NCBI RefSeq assembly: GCF_007845635.1
Contig: NZ_SELG01000041.1
Span: forward strand, 124,001-188,000
DNA: 64,000 bases
Reading direction: 5' to 3'
Source: Apibacter muscae
Lineage (GTDB): Bacteria > Bacteroidota > Bacteroidia > Flavobacteriales > Weeksellaceae
A model generated the notes under the pieces. It was not told where the DNA came from, searched no databases, and was given only the letters and a program-made list of their open reading frames with translations. Made by a program: the position numbers and the translations under genes. Of the stretch, positions 35,868-44,920 are shown piece after piece (position 1 is the first letter of the stretch; each line of letters begins with the position of its first letter).

Positions 35868-36494
35868 ATGGAAAACATTTTAAATTTACTTACAAGTGGC
35901 TTAGGAAGTCAAATCATCAATGGAATTAGTGAGAAAACAAATACTTCAGTTGAGCAAACATCATCGGTAGTTTCATCAGCAATCCCAGCTTTATTAGGGG
36001 CTTTACAGAATAATGCATCTACTGAAGAAGGAGCCCAAGGAATTTTAAATGCCGTAACTTCTAAACACGATGGTAGTATACTTGATAATATTTCAGGCTT
36101 TTTAGGGAATGGAGGAAATGAGCAAGAAGGTAAGGGGATTCTAGGAAATATATTTGGAAATCAATTAGGAGATATTCAAAATGGAATTAGTCAGAAGACA
36201 GGAGTTTCTGCAAGCAGTGTAGGTAGTATATTAAGCTTATTAGCTCCTATAATTATGGGATATTTAGGAAAACAAGCACAATCCTCAAATATATCTGATG
36301 GAGGGGGGATTTCCAATCTGTTATCCAGTCTTTTAGGGGGGAATTCAGGAAGTAGCATTTTGTCAAGTATACTAGATCAAAATGGAGATGGAAAATTAGG
36401 TTTAGATGATTTAGCAGGTTTAGTTTCTGGGAATAAAAGTTCAAAGGGAAATGGACTTTTGGGTAATTTATTAGGCAAATTTTTAGGCAAATAA
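35868..36494 (+). CDS. DUF937 family protein with an EF-hand-like loop
   Basis: A 208-residue protein. Residues about 1-140 contain two DUF937-type helical units (NLLTSGLGSQIINGISEKTNTSVEQ... and ILGNIFGNQLGDIQNGISQKTGVS...), rich in Gly, Ser, Asn and Leu. Near residues 167-179 the loop DQNGDGKLGLDDL fits an EF-hand or dockerin-type calcium loop (D-x-N-x-D-x-K). The C-terminus is Gly/Leu-rich. No signal peptide is seen. DUF937 resembles the YidB family, of unknown function. Confidence 0.75.
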   Translation: MENILNLLTSGLGSQIINGISEKTNTSVEQTSSVVSSAIPALLGALQNNASTEEGAQGILNAVTSKHDGSILDNISGFLGNGGNEQEGKGILGNIFGNQLGDIQNGISQKTGVSASSVGSILSLLAPIIMGYLGKQAQSSNISDGGGISNLLSSLLGGNSGSSILSSILDQNGDGKLGLDDLAGLVSGNKSSKGNGLLGNLLGKFLGK

Positions 36495-36505
36495 ATCTTT
36501 TCAAT

Positions 36506-36551
36506 AAAGAACTATAAAAATAAGATAAAAACTGAATTTTTATAGTTCTTT
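36506..36551. terminator. Bidirectional terminator between the DUF937 gene and pcm
   Basis: A 16-bp inverted repeat, AAAGAACTATAAAAAT (36506-36521) and its complement (36536-36551), with a 14-nt loop, lies between converging genes. It overlaps the last codons of pcm. The T tract is weak. Confidence 0.5.
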
Positions 36552-37187
36552 ATTTTCGAGCATAGGAACAAATTGGTAATCACCAAATTCCATAGTTTCG
36601 AAGGTATTGATATCTAATTTTAAAATTGTATACATTTTTTGAGCTTCATCTCCAATAGGAATAACCATTATTCCTCCTATGGCTAACTGTTGTAATAGCA
36701 TTTTAGGGACATTTGGAGCACCAGCAGTTACAATAATTTTATCAAAAGGAGCAAAAGAAGAAATTCCTTGGTATCCATCTCCAAAAGTTTGATATTTTGG
36801 AGGGAAATGAATTTTTTTTAAGATTTTTTTTGAAAATTCAAACAATTCCTTTTGCCTTTCAATAGTAAATACTTGCGCTCCTAATGCAACTAGAACAGCT
36901 GTTTGATAGCCGGAACCAGTTCCAATTTCAAGTATTTTTTCACCGCGTTGAACATGTAAAAGCTGTGTTTGAAAAGCTACTGTATATGGATGCGAAATTG
37001 TTTGACCGGAAAGAATGGGAAAAGCCTTATCTTCATAAGCTAAATCCTCAAATATTGAATCTATAAATAAATGCCGAGGAACCTGATTCATGGCCTCTAA
37101 AACCATTTCATCACCAATTCCTTTTGATCTAAGTAGTTGAATGAGCTTATTTCTTTTTCCTTTGTGCTTGAGTGTATCTAAAGCCAT
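36540..37187 (-). CDS. pcm: Protein-L-isoaspartate O-methyltransferase
   Basis: A 215-residue SAM-dependent enzyme that methylates isoaspartyl residues in aged proteins. Diagnostic segments are QTISHPYTVAFQTQLL, KILEIGTGSGYQTAVLVALG (SAM-binding motif I), GDGYQGISSFAPFDKIIVTAGAP and GGIMVIPIG. Length is normal. It lies 16 nt after the EamA transporter gene on the same strand. Confidence 0.93.
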   Translation of the reverse strand: MALDTLKHKGKRNKLIQLLRSKGIGDEMVLEAMNQVPRHLFIDSIFEDLAYEDKAFPILSGQTISHPYTVAFQTQLLHVQRGEKILEIGTGSGYQTAVLVALGAQVFTIERQKELFEFSKKILKKIHFPPKYQTFGDGYQGISSFAPFDKIIVTAGAPNVPKMLLQQLAIGGIMVIPIGDEAQKMYTILKLDINTFETMEFGDYQFVPMLENKEL

Positions 37188-37203
37188 ATTTAATAATGCA
37201 GGA

Positions 37204-38130
37204 TTATAATTTAGTGTTTTTGGGTAATAAAAAACTTAGATTTAACAAAACGATTGAAATTAATATGAGTACAATACCTATCCATTGTAGAAAATACACA
37301 TTTTCATTCAAAATAAATTTTGCCATTAAGACAGATATGGGTAACTCTAATGAGGCTAGAATACTTCCTATACCAATACCTACTACAGGCATCCCTTTAG
37401 TAAATAATATAGTGGGTAAAATTGCTCCAAATAAAGCACAGATAATTCCCCATTGGTAAAATATTGTAAAATTGAAAGTTCCTTGTAGAATACTTTTTCC
37501 CCAAATTAAAGATACTAGTATAGTTGAACCCATAAATAAATAAACAGAACGTAGCGTAGGTGACATTTGCGTTCCAATTTTATTGGAGGAATACATGGAA
37601 CAAGTGTAAGATATTGCTGCTAATATACCAAATGATAAACCTATAGGATTAAGTTTTACTTGATTATCATTAATTAAATTAGTGGCTAAAACCGTACCTA
37701 TTAGAATAAGAAAAATTGAAATAATTTCAATCAAAGAAGGTTTTTTTTTATTAACAATAAAATCTATGAAAGCCCCCATCCAAACAGCTTGCATTAGCAA
37801 AACGATACATATAGATACAGGAATTTTATAATGGACAGCTAGATAATAAAAGGTGCTCGTTAAACCAAAAGAAGTCCCACAAATGATAAGTTTATATTTA
37901 TCCTTTGTTGAATGTTTAATTTGTTCTTTTCTATAAATTATTTTATGAATAAAAATCAAACTAATTAATCCTATAAGCATTTGTGAAATTACAACTTCTC
38001 CAGTAGTATATCCATGATTATAGGCTAAACGAACAAAGGTAGCTACCAATCCGTAAGAGGATGCCGCCAAACAAACATACAAAAGTGATTTAATGTAACT
38101 AAGATTCATGGATTTTAAATTCGGTTGCAA
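37204..38130 (-). CDS. EamA/DMT superfamily transporter
   Basis: A 308-residue inner-membrane protein with about ten hydrophobic segments forming two EamA repeats (residues about 12-145 and 160-300). Typical segments are ASSYGLVATFVRLAYNHGY at the start and ELPISVLMAKFILNENVYFLQWIGIVLILI at the end. Members export amino acids, nucleobases or other metabolites; the substrate is not known. It is probably co-transcribed with pcm. Confidence 0.8.
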   Translation of the reverse strand: MQPNLKSMNLSYIKSLLYVCLAASSYGLVATFVRLAYNHGYTTGEVVISQMLIGLISLIFIHKIIYRKEQIKHSTKDKYKLIICGTSFGLTSTFYYLAVHYKIPVSICIVLLMQAVWMGAFIDFIVNKKKPSLIEIISIFLILIGTVLATNLINDNQVKLNPIGLSFGILAAISYTCSMYSSNKIGTQMSPTLRSVYLFMGSTILVSLIWGKSILQGTFNFTIFYQWGIICALFGAILPTILFTKGMPVVGIGIGSILASLELPISVLMAKFILNENVYFLQWIGIVLILISIVLLNLSFLLPKNTKL

Positions 38131-38194
38131 AAGTAAAAAAGTATTCTAATAAATGTAGAATACTTTTTGCTTCGATTTTAAATTCCTTGAAAAA

Positions 38195-39736
38195 CTACTC
38201 TAAAATTGTAATTGGCAGTATCATTTCTTCCAATGAGATACCTCCATGCTGATAAGTGTTTTTGTAATAATTAACAAAATGATTATAATTTTTAGGATAT
38301 GCGAAAAACTTATTTTCTTTTGCAAATATATATTTAGAATTAACATTGACTTTGGGTAAAAAATAATCTTCAGGATTTGATATTGCAAATACATCCTTAG
38401 AATCGTACTGCAAATTTTTACCCAATTTATATCTTAAATTGGTAGAGGATTCACGATCTCCAATTACTTTGCTAGGTTTTTTAACATAAATAGTTCCATG
38501 ATCAGTTGTAATTATAACTTTAAATCCTTCCTCAGAGGCTAGCTGAATTGTTTTTAAAATACTTGAGTTTTCAAACCATGTATAGGTCAAAGATCTAAAT
38601 GTTTTATCGTCTCTAATTAATTCATTTACAATATTATTATTAGTTTTTGCATGAGATAAAATATCAATAAAATTGTAAACGATGCTAATAAAATCAAATT
38701 TTAAATTAGACTTAAACTCATCGTAAACTTTTTTTTCAAATTCTGCATTTAAGATTTTATAGTATTTTAATTTAATATTAGAAAGACCCAGTCTTTGAAG
38801 CTGTATTTTTAATAATTCTTCTTCAAACTGATTTTTATGTCCATCTTCTGTTTCTTGAGTCCAATATTGTGGGTAATTTTTTTCAATTTCTGATGGCATT
38901 AAACCAGCAAAAAAAGAATTTCTAGCGTATTGTGTGGCTGAAGGTAGAATGCTAAGATAGGTTTGTTCTTTAGAACTTGAAAAATATTTCTTAAATAAGG
39001 GCTCAATCATCTTCCACTGGTCGTATCTAAGATTATCTATCATTAGTAGCAAGGTTTTACTACTATTTTTAACTACCGGATAAATTACATCTTTAAAAGC
39101 AGTATGAGATAATGTAGGATTTGAGTTTTCGTGTAGCCAGTTGTAATAATTATTTTCAATAAACTTTGCAAATAAGCTATTTGCTTCATCTTTTTGATTT
39201 TGCAAAATTTTATTCATTTCCACATCTGAAAGCTTGTCAAAACGCAATTCCCACAAAATTAATTTATGATAGAGCTGTATCCAGTCTTCACAACTACGAG
39301 CATACATTAGATCCATTGAAATTTTACCAAATTCCTGTTGATAGTTTTTAACAGTTTGCTTCTCAATGATTTCATCACTTTTCAATATTTTTTTTAAACT
39401 CAATAAAACTTGGTTAGGATTAACGGGTTTTAATATGTAATCGGTTATCTGTTCTCCAATAGCTTCTTCCATTATATCTTCAGCTTCATTTTTGGTAACC
39501 ATAATTACAGGTAAGCGAGGCTTTAATTCTTTAATTCTTTGCAATGCTTCCAAACCTCCAATACCAGGCATATTTTCATCCAATAAAACGGCTTGTATAG
39601 GTTCATTTATAATAATGTCATACCCATCGGTTGCATTGTTAACCTCTAAAACTTCATATCCTTTATTCTTTAAAAATATAATATGCGGTTCTAGCATTTC
39701 AATTTCATCATCGATCCACAAAATTTTAACACTCAT
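38195..39736 (-). CDS. porX: PorX-type response regulator with PglZ domain (type IX secretion regulation)
   Basis: A 513-residue protein. Residues 1-125 form a receiver domain (KILWIDDEIEMLEPH, the phosphoacceptor Asp in AVLLDENMPG, and VMVTKNEAE). Residues about 210-513 form a PglZ/alkaline-phosphatase-like domain (LLMIDNLRYDQW, LPSATQYARNSFFAGLMPSEI, IITTDHGTIYVKKP). This is the PorX layout; in Porphyromonas gingivalis PorX works with the sensor PorY to control type IX secretion genes, and its PglZ domain is a zinc phosphodiesterase. No other type IX genes lie in this window. Single gene, divergent from the HD-domain gene. Confidence 0.9.
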   Translation of the reverse strand: MSVKILWIDDEIEMLEPHIIFLKNKGYEVLEVNNATDGYDIIINEPIQAVLLDENMPGIGGLEALQRIKELKPRLPVIMVTKNEAEDIMEEAIGEQITDYILKPVNPNQVLLSLKKILKSDEIIEKQTVKNYQQEFGKISMDLMYARSCEDWIQLYHKLILWELRFDKLSDVEMNKILQNQKDEANSLFAKFIENNYYNWLHENSNPTLSHTAFKDVIYPVVKNSSKTLLLMIDNLRYDQWKMIEPLFKKYFSSSKEQTYLSILPSATQYARNSFFAGLMPSEIEKNYPQYWTQETEDGHKNQFEEELLKIQLQRLGLSNIKLKYYKILNAEFEKKVYDEFKSNLKFDFISIVYNFIDILSHAKTNNNIVNELIRDDKTFRSLTYTWFENSSILKTIQLASEEGFKVIITTDHGTIYVKKPSKVIGDRESSTNLRYKLGKNLQYDSKDVFAISNPEDYFLPKVNVNSKYIFAKENKFFAYPKNYNHFVNYYKNTYQHGGISLEEMILPITILE

Positions 39737-39796
39737 TAATATATTTTTTATATTTTAATCTATATTTTTGCATTGTAATTACAAAAAATATGCCCT

Positions 39797-41032
39797 TTGA
39801 ATCAAGGCAAAAATATAAAAAAGAAAATATTTAATGATCCAGTTTTAGGATTCATTACCATTTCAGATTCTTTAATCTTAAAATTAATTGAACATCCGTA
39901 CTTTCAAAGATTAAAGCGAATTTCACAGACCGGTCTCACTTATTATGTCTATCCAGGCTCCACCCACACAAGGTTTTTACATGCTTTAGGCGCGACACAT
40001 CTAATGCAATTGACATTGCAGGTTTTAAAACAAAAAGGTGTTAAAATTTCTAAGGACGAGGAAAGAGCGGCATCTGTAGCTATTTTGCTTCACGATATAG
40101 GACATGGTCCTTTTTCACATGCTTTAGAGTCAACCCTAATGGATAATATACATCATGAAAGTTTATCAATTACTTTTATGAATTTATTGAATAATGAATA
40201 TAATGGTGAACTTTCTCTAGCTTTAGAAATCTTTCGTGATAAATATCCGAGAAAATTTTTTCATCAACTTATATCTAGCCAAATTGATCTAGATCGATTA
40301 GACTACCTCAAAAGGGATAGTTTTTTTACAGGAGTCTCAGAAGGTAATATAAATTCTGAGCGCATAATTACAATGATGAATGTTGTACATGATGAATTAG
40401 TAATTGATGAAAAAGGAATCTACTCTATTGAACAATATTTAACTTCGAGGTTATTTATGTATTGGCAAGTTTATTTTCATAAAACTTCTGTTACTGCTGA
40501 GGTATATTTAATTCAAGCCCTAAAAAGAGCAAAAGATTTAATTAAAGATTGTAAGAAAATACCTTCCACTTCCACACTGAGTTATTTTTTAAATAAATCA
40601 GACTTTTCTCAGTTAAATGCTGAAGATATAATGTATTTTTCTCGATTGGATGATACCGATATTATCACAGCATTGAAAGATTGGCAATTTGTAGATGATG
40701 AAATTCTAAAAATTTTAAGTCAATCAATTATTCAAAGGAAATTACCTTTCTCTCGTATTAGTTCTCATCCTAAATCAGACGAAGAGATACGTAAGTTAAA
40801 ATCTAAAGTTGAAGAAAAATATAATTTAAAAGATGGAAAGTATTTTGTACATCAAAACAAGCTGAATATATTTCTCTATGAAGGAAAAACGCAAGCAATC
40901 AAACTACTTTTAAAAACTGGAGAAATAGTAAAACTTCAAGATTTAGGGAATCCGGTTTTTAATAATGAATCTAATAAATATATTTGTAGGTATCATCTAT
41001 GTTTTCCTAGAGATATATTATTAAAATTATAA
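39797..41032 (+). CDS. HD-domain phosphohydrolase (dNTPase/SAMHD-like)
   Basis: A 411-residue cytosolic protein started from TTG at 39797, since homology begins near KIFNDPVLGFITI and no in-frame ATG precedes it. The HD metal site is visible: His in THTRFLHALGATHLM, His-Asp in ILLHDIGHGPFSHALE, and Asp in IDLDRLDYLKRDSFFTG. This arrangement is that of SAMHD1/dGTPase relatives common in Bacteroidota; the substrate is not proven. A -7 box (TATTTTTG) lies about 30 nt upstream. It is followed by the lpxD run after 43 nt. Confidence 0.8.
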   Translation: MNQGKNIKKKIFNDPVLGFITISDSLILKLIEHPYFQRLKRISQTGLTYYVYPGSTHTRFLHALGATHLMQLTLQVLKQKGVKISKDEERAASVAILLHDIGHGPFSHALESTLMDNIHHESLSITFMNLLNNEYNGELSLALEIFRDKYPRKFFHQLISSQIDLDRLDYLKRDSFFTGVSEGNINSERIITMMNVVHDELVIDEKGIYSIEQYLTSRLFMYWQVYFHKTSVTAEVYLIQALKRAKDLIKDCKKIPSTSTLSYFLNKSDFSQLNAEDIMYFSRLDDTDIITALKDWQFVDDEILKILSQSIIQRKLPFSRISSHPKSDEEIRKLKSKVEEKYNLKDGKYFVHQNKLNIFLYEGKTQAIKLLLKTGEIVKLQDLGNPVFNNESNKYICRYHLCFPRDILLKL

Positions 41033-41060
41033 AGAATTTTTATTATTTTAATAAAATGTT

Positions 41061-41068
41061 TACATTTG
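41061..41068 (+). promoter_or_regulatory. -7 box of lpxD, close to the start codon
   Basis: TACATTTG ends 7 nt before the lpxD ATG, so the transcript would be nearly leaderless. No good -33 TTG was found at 17-23 nt. Confidence 0.35.
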
Positions 41069-41075
41069 CCAAGTT

Positions 41076-42098
41076 ATGGAATTTTCGGCTGAACAGATAG
41101 CAGATTTAGTGAATGGAATTGTAATAGGAGATCCTACAGTTATAGTTTCATACATATCTAAAATTGAGGATGGTACACCTGGTACACTTACTTTTTTAGG
41201 GGGAGAAAAATATCAAAATTATTTAAAAGATACAAAGGCATCCATTGTACTTATATCGGAAAATTTTATTCCTAAAGATACTTCTGAACTACCAACAATG
41301 ATAGTAGTTAAAGATGCGTATGCTTCATTCAATCAATTGCTTAGGTATTACAATGATTTGAGAACTCATAAAACAGGAATTGAAGATCCTGTATTTATTT
41401 CGAAATCAGCAATTTTAGGTCAAGATTTATATGTAGGAGCATTTAGTTATATTGGGAATAATGTAAAAATTAATGATCATACTAAAATTTTTCCTCAAGC
41501 ATACATAGGAGATAATGTTACCATAGGAGAAAATTGCTATATAGGACCTGGAGCTAAAATTTATAATGATTGTACTATAGGTAATCGTTGTGTCATTCAT
41601 GCAGGGACTGTTGTAGGTGGAGATGGTTTTGGTTTTGAGCCTTTGGCGGAAGGTTATCAAAAGGTTCCACAGTTAGGAAATGTTATTATTGAAGATGATG
41701 TTGAAGTTGGATCTAATTGCACCATTGATAGAGCAACCATTGGTTCAACAATAATAAGAAAAGGGGTTAAATTGGATAACCTTATTCAAGTAGCACACAA
41801 TGTTGAGATTGGAGAGCATACAGTAGTTGCAGCACAAACAGGAATTGCAGGCTCAACAAAAATTGGTAATTGGGTTATGATAGGAGGTCAAGCAGGAATT
41901 GCTGGACATTTAAAAATAGGAGATCGCGTAATTATTCAAGGTCAAAGTGGAGTAATGGCAGATGTTGAAAATCACAAAAGATTATTCGGATATCCAGCGA
42001 TTGACTATCTAAAATATCAAAAAAGTTTTATTTACTTTAAGGACCTTCCGAAATTGGTTTCAAGGTTAAAGAAAATCGAAGAAAAATTAGATAAATAA
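41076..42098 (+). CDS. lpxD: UDP-3-O-acylglucosamine N-acyltransferase
   Basis: A 340-residue enzyme, third step of lipid A synthesis, adding a 3-hydroxyacyl chain to UDP-3-O-acyl-glucosamine. Residues 1-100 form the uridine-binding domain (FSAEQIADLVNGIVIGDP, TLTFLGGEKY). The rest is a left-handed beta-helix of hexapeptide repeats ([20 protein letters not shown]). The catalytic His is in LIQVAHNVEIG and a second conserved His in GIAGHLKIG. It is first in a run lpxD - lpxC/fabZ - lpxA. Confidence 0.93.
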   Translation: MEFSAEQIADLVNGIVIGDPTVIVSYISKIEDGTPGTLTFLGGEKYQNYLKDTKASIVLISENFIPKDTSELPTMIVVKDAYASFNQLLRYYNDLRTHKTGIEDPVFISKSAILGQDLYVGAFSYIGNNVKINDHTKIFPQAYIGDNVTIGENCYIGPGAKIYNDCTIGNRCVIHAGTVVGGDGFGFEPLAEGYQKVPQLGNVIIEDDVEVGSNCTIDRATIGSTIIRKGVKLDNLIQVAHNVEIGEHTVVAAQTGIAGSTKIGNWVMIGGQAGIAGHLKIGDRVIIQGQSGVMADVENHKRLFGYPAIDYLKYQKSFIYFKDLPKLVSRLKKIEEKLDK

Positions 42099-42116
42099 TA
42101 ATTAACTTATTAAAGA

Positions 42117-43511
42117 ATGTCTGAAAAGCAAAAAACACTAAAACAAGAGTTTGTACTTAAAGGCAAAGGACTTCATACTGGTAAAGAGGTCATAATGACT
42201 ATAAAACCAGCGCCTGTTAACACAGGCTTTGTTTTTGTAAGAGTTGATTTAGAAGGTCAGCCTACCATTGAAGCTGATGCGGCTTATGTTACCTCAACAG
42301 AAAGAGGTACTGTTTTAGAAAAAAAAGGAGTTAAAATACATACATGTGAACATATTTTAGCAGCCTTAACAGGCATGGATCTAGATAATGTTTATATTGA
42401 ACTTAATAACTCAGAACCACCAATAATGGATGGTTCTTCAAAATTTTTTGTTGAAGCTATTGAAAAAGCGGGTGTAGTAGAACAAGAGGCGGTCAGAGAA
42501 TATTTTACCATTAAAGAAATTATTTCTTATACGGATCCAGAAACTGGTTCTGAGATAACTGCCATTCCATCAGATCATTTTGAAGTTATGACAATGGTTG
42601 ATTTTGGTACCAAAGTACTGGGTACTCAAAATGCTACAATGAAGAATATTAGTGAATTTAAAGATGAGTTTTCAAATTCACGAACTTTTAGTTTTTTACA
42701 TGAACTAGAAACTTTATTAGATGCTGGGCTTATTAAGGGTGGAGATATAAACAATGCTATTGTTTATGTAGATAAAGAACTTTCAGAAGAAACTTTAGAG
42801 AAGTTAAAAGCAGTTTTTAATCAGCCAGAGGTAAGTGTTAGACCCAATGGAATTTTAGATAATGTAAATCTTTATTATCCTAATGAAGCTGCGAGACATA
42901 AATTGCTGGATGTTGTTGGAGATCTTACTTTGGTTGGGGTTAAATTAAAAGCTAAAATTATAGCTAATAAGCCAGGACATCATTCCAATACTCAATTCGC
43001 TAAAAAATTAAATAAGCTTTACAAATTATTTAAAAGGAAAAATATTCCTGAGTTTAATATTGATCAACCACCTGTATATAATATTAATGATATAATGAGA
43101 ATGCTTCCTCATCGTCCTCCCTTCTTGTTAGTGGATAAAATAATGGAGATTGATGATAAACATATCATTGGAGTTAAGAATGTTACTATTAATGAACCTT
43201 TTTTTGTAGGTCATTTTCCAAGTGAGCCAGTTATGCCAGGGGTATTGCAAATTGAAGCAATGGCTCAAACGGGAGGAATATTTGTTCTAGAGAATGTTGA
43301 AGATCCACAAAATTATTCTACATACTTGATAAAATTAGATAAAGTTAAACATAAAAAGAAGGTGGTACCTGGAGATACATTAATACTTAAAATAGATTTA
43401 TTAGAGCCTATTAGAAGAGGGATTGTCCATATGCAAGGATATGGCTATTGTAACGGACAAATGGTTGTGGAGGCTGAAATGATGGCACAAGTTGTAAAAA
43501 CTAAAGATTAA
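42117..43511 (+). CDS. lpxC-fabZ: Bifunctional UDP-3-O-acyl-GlcNAc deacetylase / 3-hydroxyacyl-ACP dehydratase
   Basis: A 464-residue fusion. Residues about 1-310 are LpxC, the committed zinc deacetylase of lipid A synthesis (KGKGLHTGKEVIMTI, HTCEHILAALTGMDLDNVYIELNN, KPGHHSNTQFAKKL with zinc and catalytic His). Residues about 320-464 are FabZ, the dehydratase of fatty acid elongation (MRMLPHRPPFLLVDKI, catalytic His in GHFPSEPVMPGV and Glu in LQIEAMAQTGG). The fusion is normal for Bacteroidota. The gene starts 18 nt after lpxD and ends 1 nt before lpxA. Confidence 0.95.
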   Translation: MSEKQKTLKQEFVLKGKGLHTGKEVIMTIKPAPVNTGFVFVRVDLEGQPTIEADAAYVTSTERGTVLEKKGVKIHTCEHILAALTGMDLDNVYIELNNSEPPIMDGSSKFFVEAIEKAGVVEQEAVREYFTIKEIISYTDPETGSEITAIPSDHFEVMTMVDFGTKVLGTQNATMKNISEFKDEFSNSRTFSFLHELETLLDAGLIKGGDINNAIVYVDKELSEETLEKLKAVFNQPEVSVRPNGILDNVNLYYPNEAARHKLLDVVGDLTLVGVKLKAKIIANKPGHHSNTQFAKKLNKLYKLFKRKNIPEFNIDQPPVYNINDIMRMLPHRPPFLLVDKIMEIDDKHIIGVKNVTINEPFFVGHFPSEPVMPGVLQIEAMAQTGGIFVLENVEDPQNYSTYLIKLDKVKHKKKVVPGDTLILKIDLLEPIRRGIVHMQGYGYCNGQMVVEAEMMAQVVKTKD

Positions 43512-43512
43512 A

Positions 43513-44310
43513 ATGAATCAAAAGTTATTAATATCACTTGATCCGAAAGCTAAGATTGCTGAAAATGTAACTATTGAGCCATTTACCACAATTTCCGGTG
43601 ATGTACATATCGGAGAAGGTACATGGATAGGATCAAATGTTACGATCATGGATGGTGCTAGAATAGGAGAAAATTGTAAAATATTTCCAGGAACAGTGAT
43701 TTCAGCACCCCCTCAAGACCTTAAATATAAAGGAGAACAAACGATTACAGAAATTGGAAACAATACTACTATAAGAGAATGTGTAACTATAAATAGGGGT
43801 ACTTTAGATAAAATGAAGACTTCAATAGGAAATAATTGCTTAGTTATGGCTTATTCTCATATAGCTCATGATTGTACTGTAGGTGATCATTGTATATTTT
43901 CAAACAATACAACTTTAGCAGGGCATATCACGGTTGGAGATTTTGTAGTCATGGCTGGGATGACAGCAGTGCATCAATTTTGTTCAATAGGTAGTCATGC
44001 CTTTGTTACAGGTGGTTCTCTTGTTAGAAAAGATATTCCACCGTATGTAAAGGCTGCCAGAGATCCTTTATCTTATGTAGGTATAAATTCAGTAGGTTTA
44101 AGAAGAAGAGGATTTACTTCAGAAAAAATTGCGGAAATACAGAGTATTTACAGAGTAATTTTTCAAAAAAAATTAAATATATCACAAGCATTATCAGTAG
44201 TTGAAGCAGAGTTTGAAGCTACTCCAGAAAGGGATGAAATTATTCAATTTATACAGTCAAGTATGAGAGGAGTGATGAAAGGTTTTAATGCTATAAAAAA
44301 TATGGATTAA
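43513..44310 (+). CDS. lpxA: UDP-N-acetylglucosamine O-acyltransferase
   Basis: A 265-residue hexapeptide-repeat acyltransferase, first step of lipid A synthesis. Family features include AKIAENVTIEPFTTISGDVHIGEG, VISAPPQDLKYKGE, the catalytic His in MAYSHIAHDC, and the C-terminal GINSVGLRRRGFTSEKI. It starts 1 nt after lpxC-fabZ, which argues for translational coupling. Confidence 0.95.
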   Translation: MNQKLLISLDPKAKIAENVTIEPFTTISGDVHIGEGTWIGSNVTIMDGARIGENCKIFPGTVISAPPQDLKYKGEQTITEIGNNTTIRECVTINRGTLDKMKTSIGNNCLVMAYSHIAHDCTVGDHCIFSNNTTLAGHITVGDFVVMAGMTAVHQFCSIGSHAFVTGGSLVRKDIPPYVKAARDPLSYVGINSVGLRRRGFTSEKIAEIQSIYRVIFQKKLNISQALSVVEAEFEATPERDEIIQFIQSSMRGVMKGFNAIKNMD

Positions 44311-44330
44311 TAAAAAAAGTTTAGAATATT

Positions 44331-44894
44331 ATGGCTTCAATGGGCGACATAAAAAAAGGTCTTTGTATAAATTTTAATGATGATATATTTAAAATTATTG
44401 AATTTTTACATGTTAAACCAGGTAAAGGACCTGCATTTGTTAGAACAAAAATGAAATCTTTAACCTCAGGAAAGGTAATTGAAAATACATTTTCTGCAGG
44501 TAGTAAAATTGAAGAAGTTAAAGTTATAACTAGAAAATTTCAATATTTATACGACGATGATCATGGATTTCATTTTATGAATAATGATGACTTTTCACAA
44601 ATTTATATAGATAAAAATCTTATAGAAAATTCTCAGTTTATGAAAGCAGGGGAAGAAGTTATGATTATTTTAAAAGAGGAGGATGAGACTCCATTATCTG
44701 CAGAATTACCTGCAAGTGTAATAATGGAAGTTATTGAAGCGGAACCTGGGGTTAAAGGTAATACAGCTACTAACGCACAAAAAAATGCTGTTATTGAAAC
44801 AGGTGCAAGAATTTTAGTTCCTTTATTTATTGAAGCTGGAGAAAGAATAAAGATTAATACGGAAGATGGTTCTTATATTGAAAGAGTAAAATAA
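44331..44894 (+). CDS. efp: Elongation factor P
   Basis: A 187-residue three-domain translation factor that relieves ribosome stalling at polyproline. The N-terminal KOW-like domain carries the tip residue Lys32 in HVKPGKGPAFVRTKM. The signature VKGNTATNAQKNAVIETGARILVPLFI is present near the C-terminus. A modification gene (epmA or ymfI type) is not seen here. It lies in the lpx run, 20 nt after lpxA. Confidence 0.95.
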   Translation: MASMGDIKKGLCINFNDDIFKIIEFLHVKPGKGPAFVRTKMKSLTSGKVIENTFSAGSKIEEVKVITRKFQYLYDDDHGFHFMNNDDFSQIYIDKNLIENSQFMKAGEEVMIILKEEDETPLSAELPASVIMEVIEAEPGVKGNTATNAQKNAVIETGARILVPLFIEAGERIKINTEDGSYIERVK

Positions 44895-44920
44895 TTACTA
44901 ATTTTTATTCAGCTTAATTT

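Noticed and set aside
38195-39736. PglZ domain as part of a BREX-type phage defence locus
   Set aside because: It is fused to a receiver domain in the PorX layout and no brx genes are near.
39797-41032. HD-domain protein as a dedicated anti-phage dNTPase
   Set aside because: It is next to housekeeping genes and this HD family is widespread in the phylum; no defence genes are near.
42117-43511. LpxC-FabZ fusion as a novelty
   Set aside because: This fusion is the normal form in Bacteroidota.
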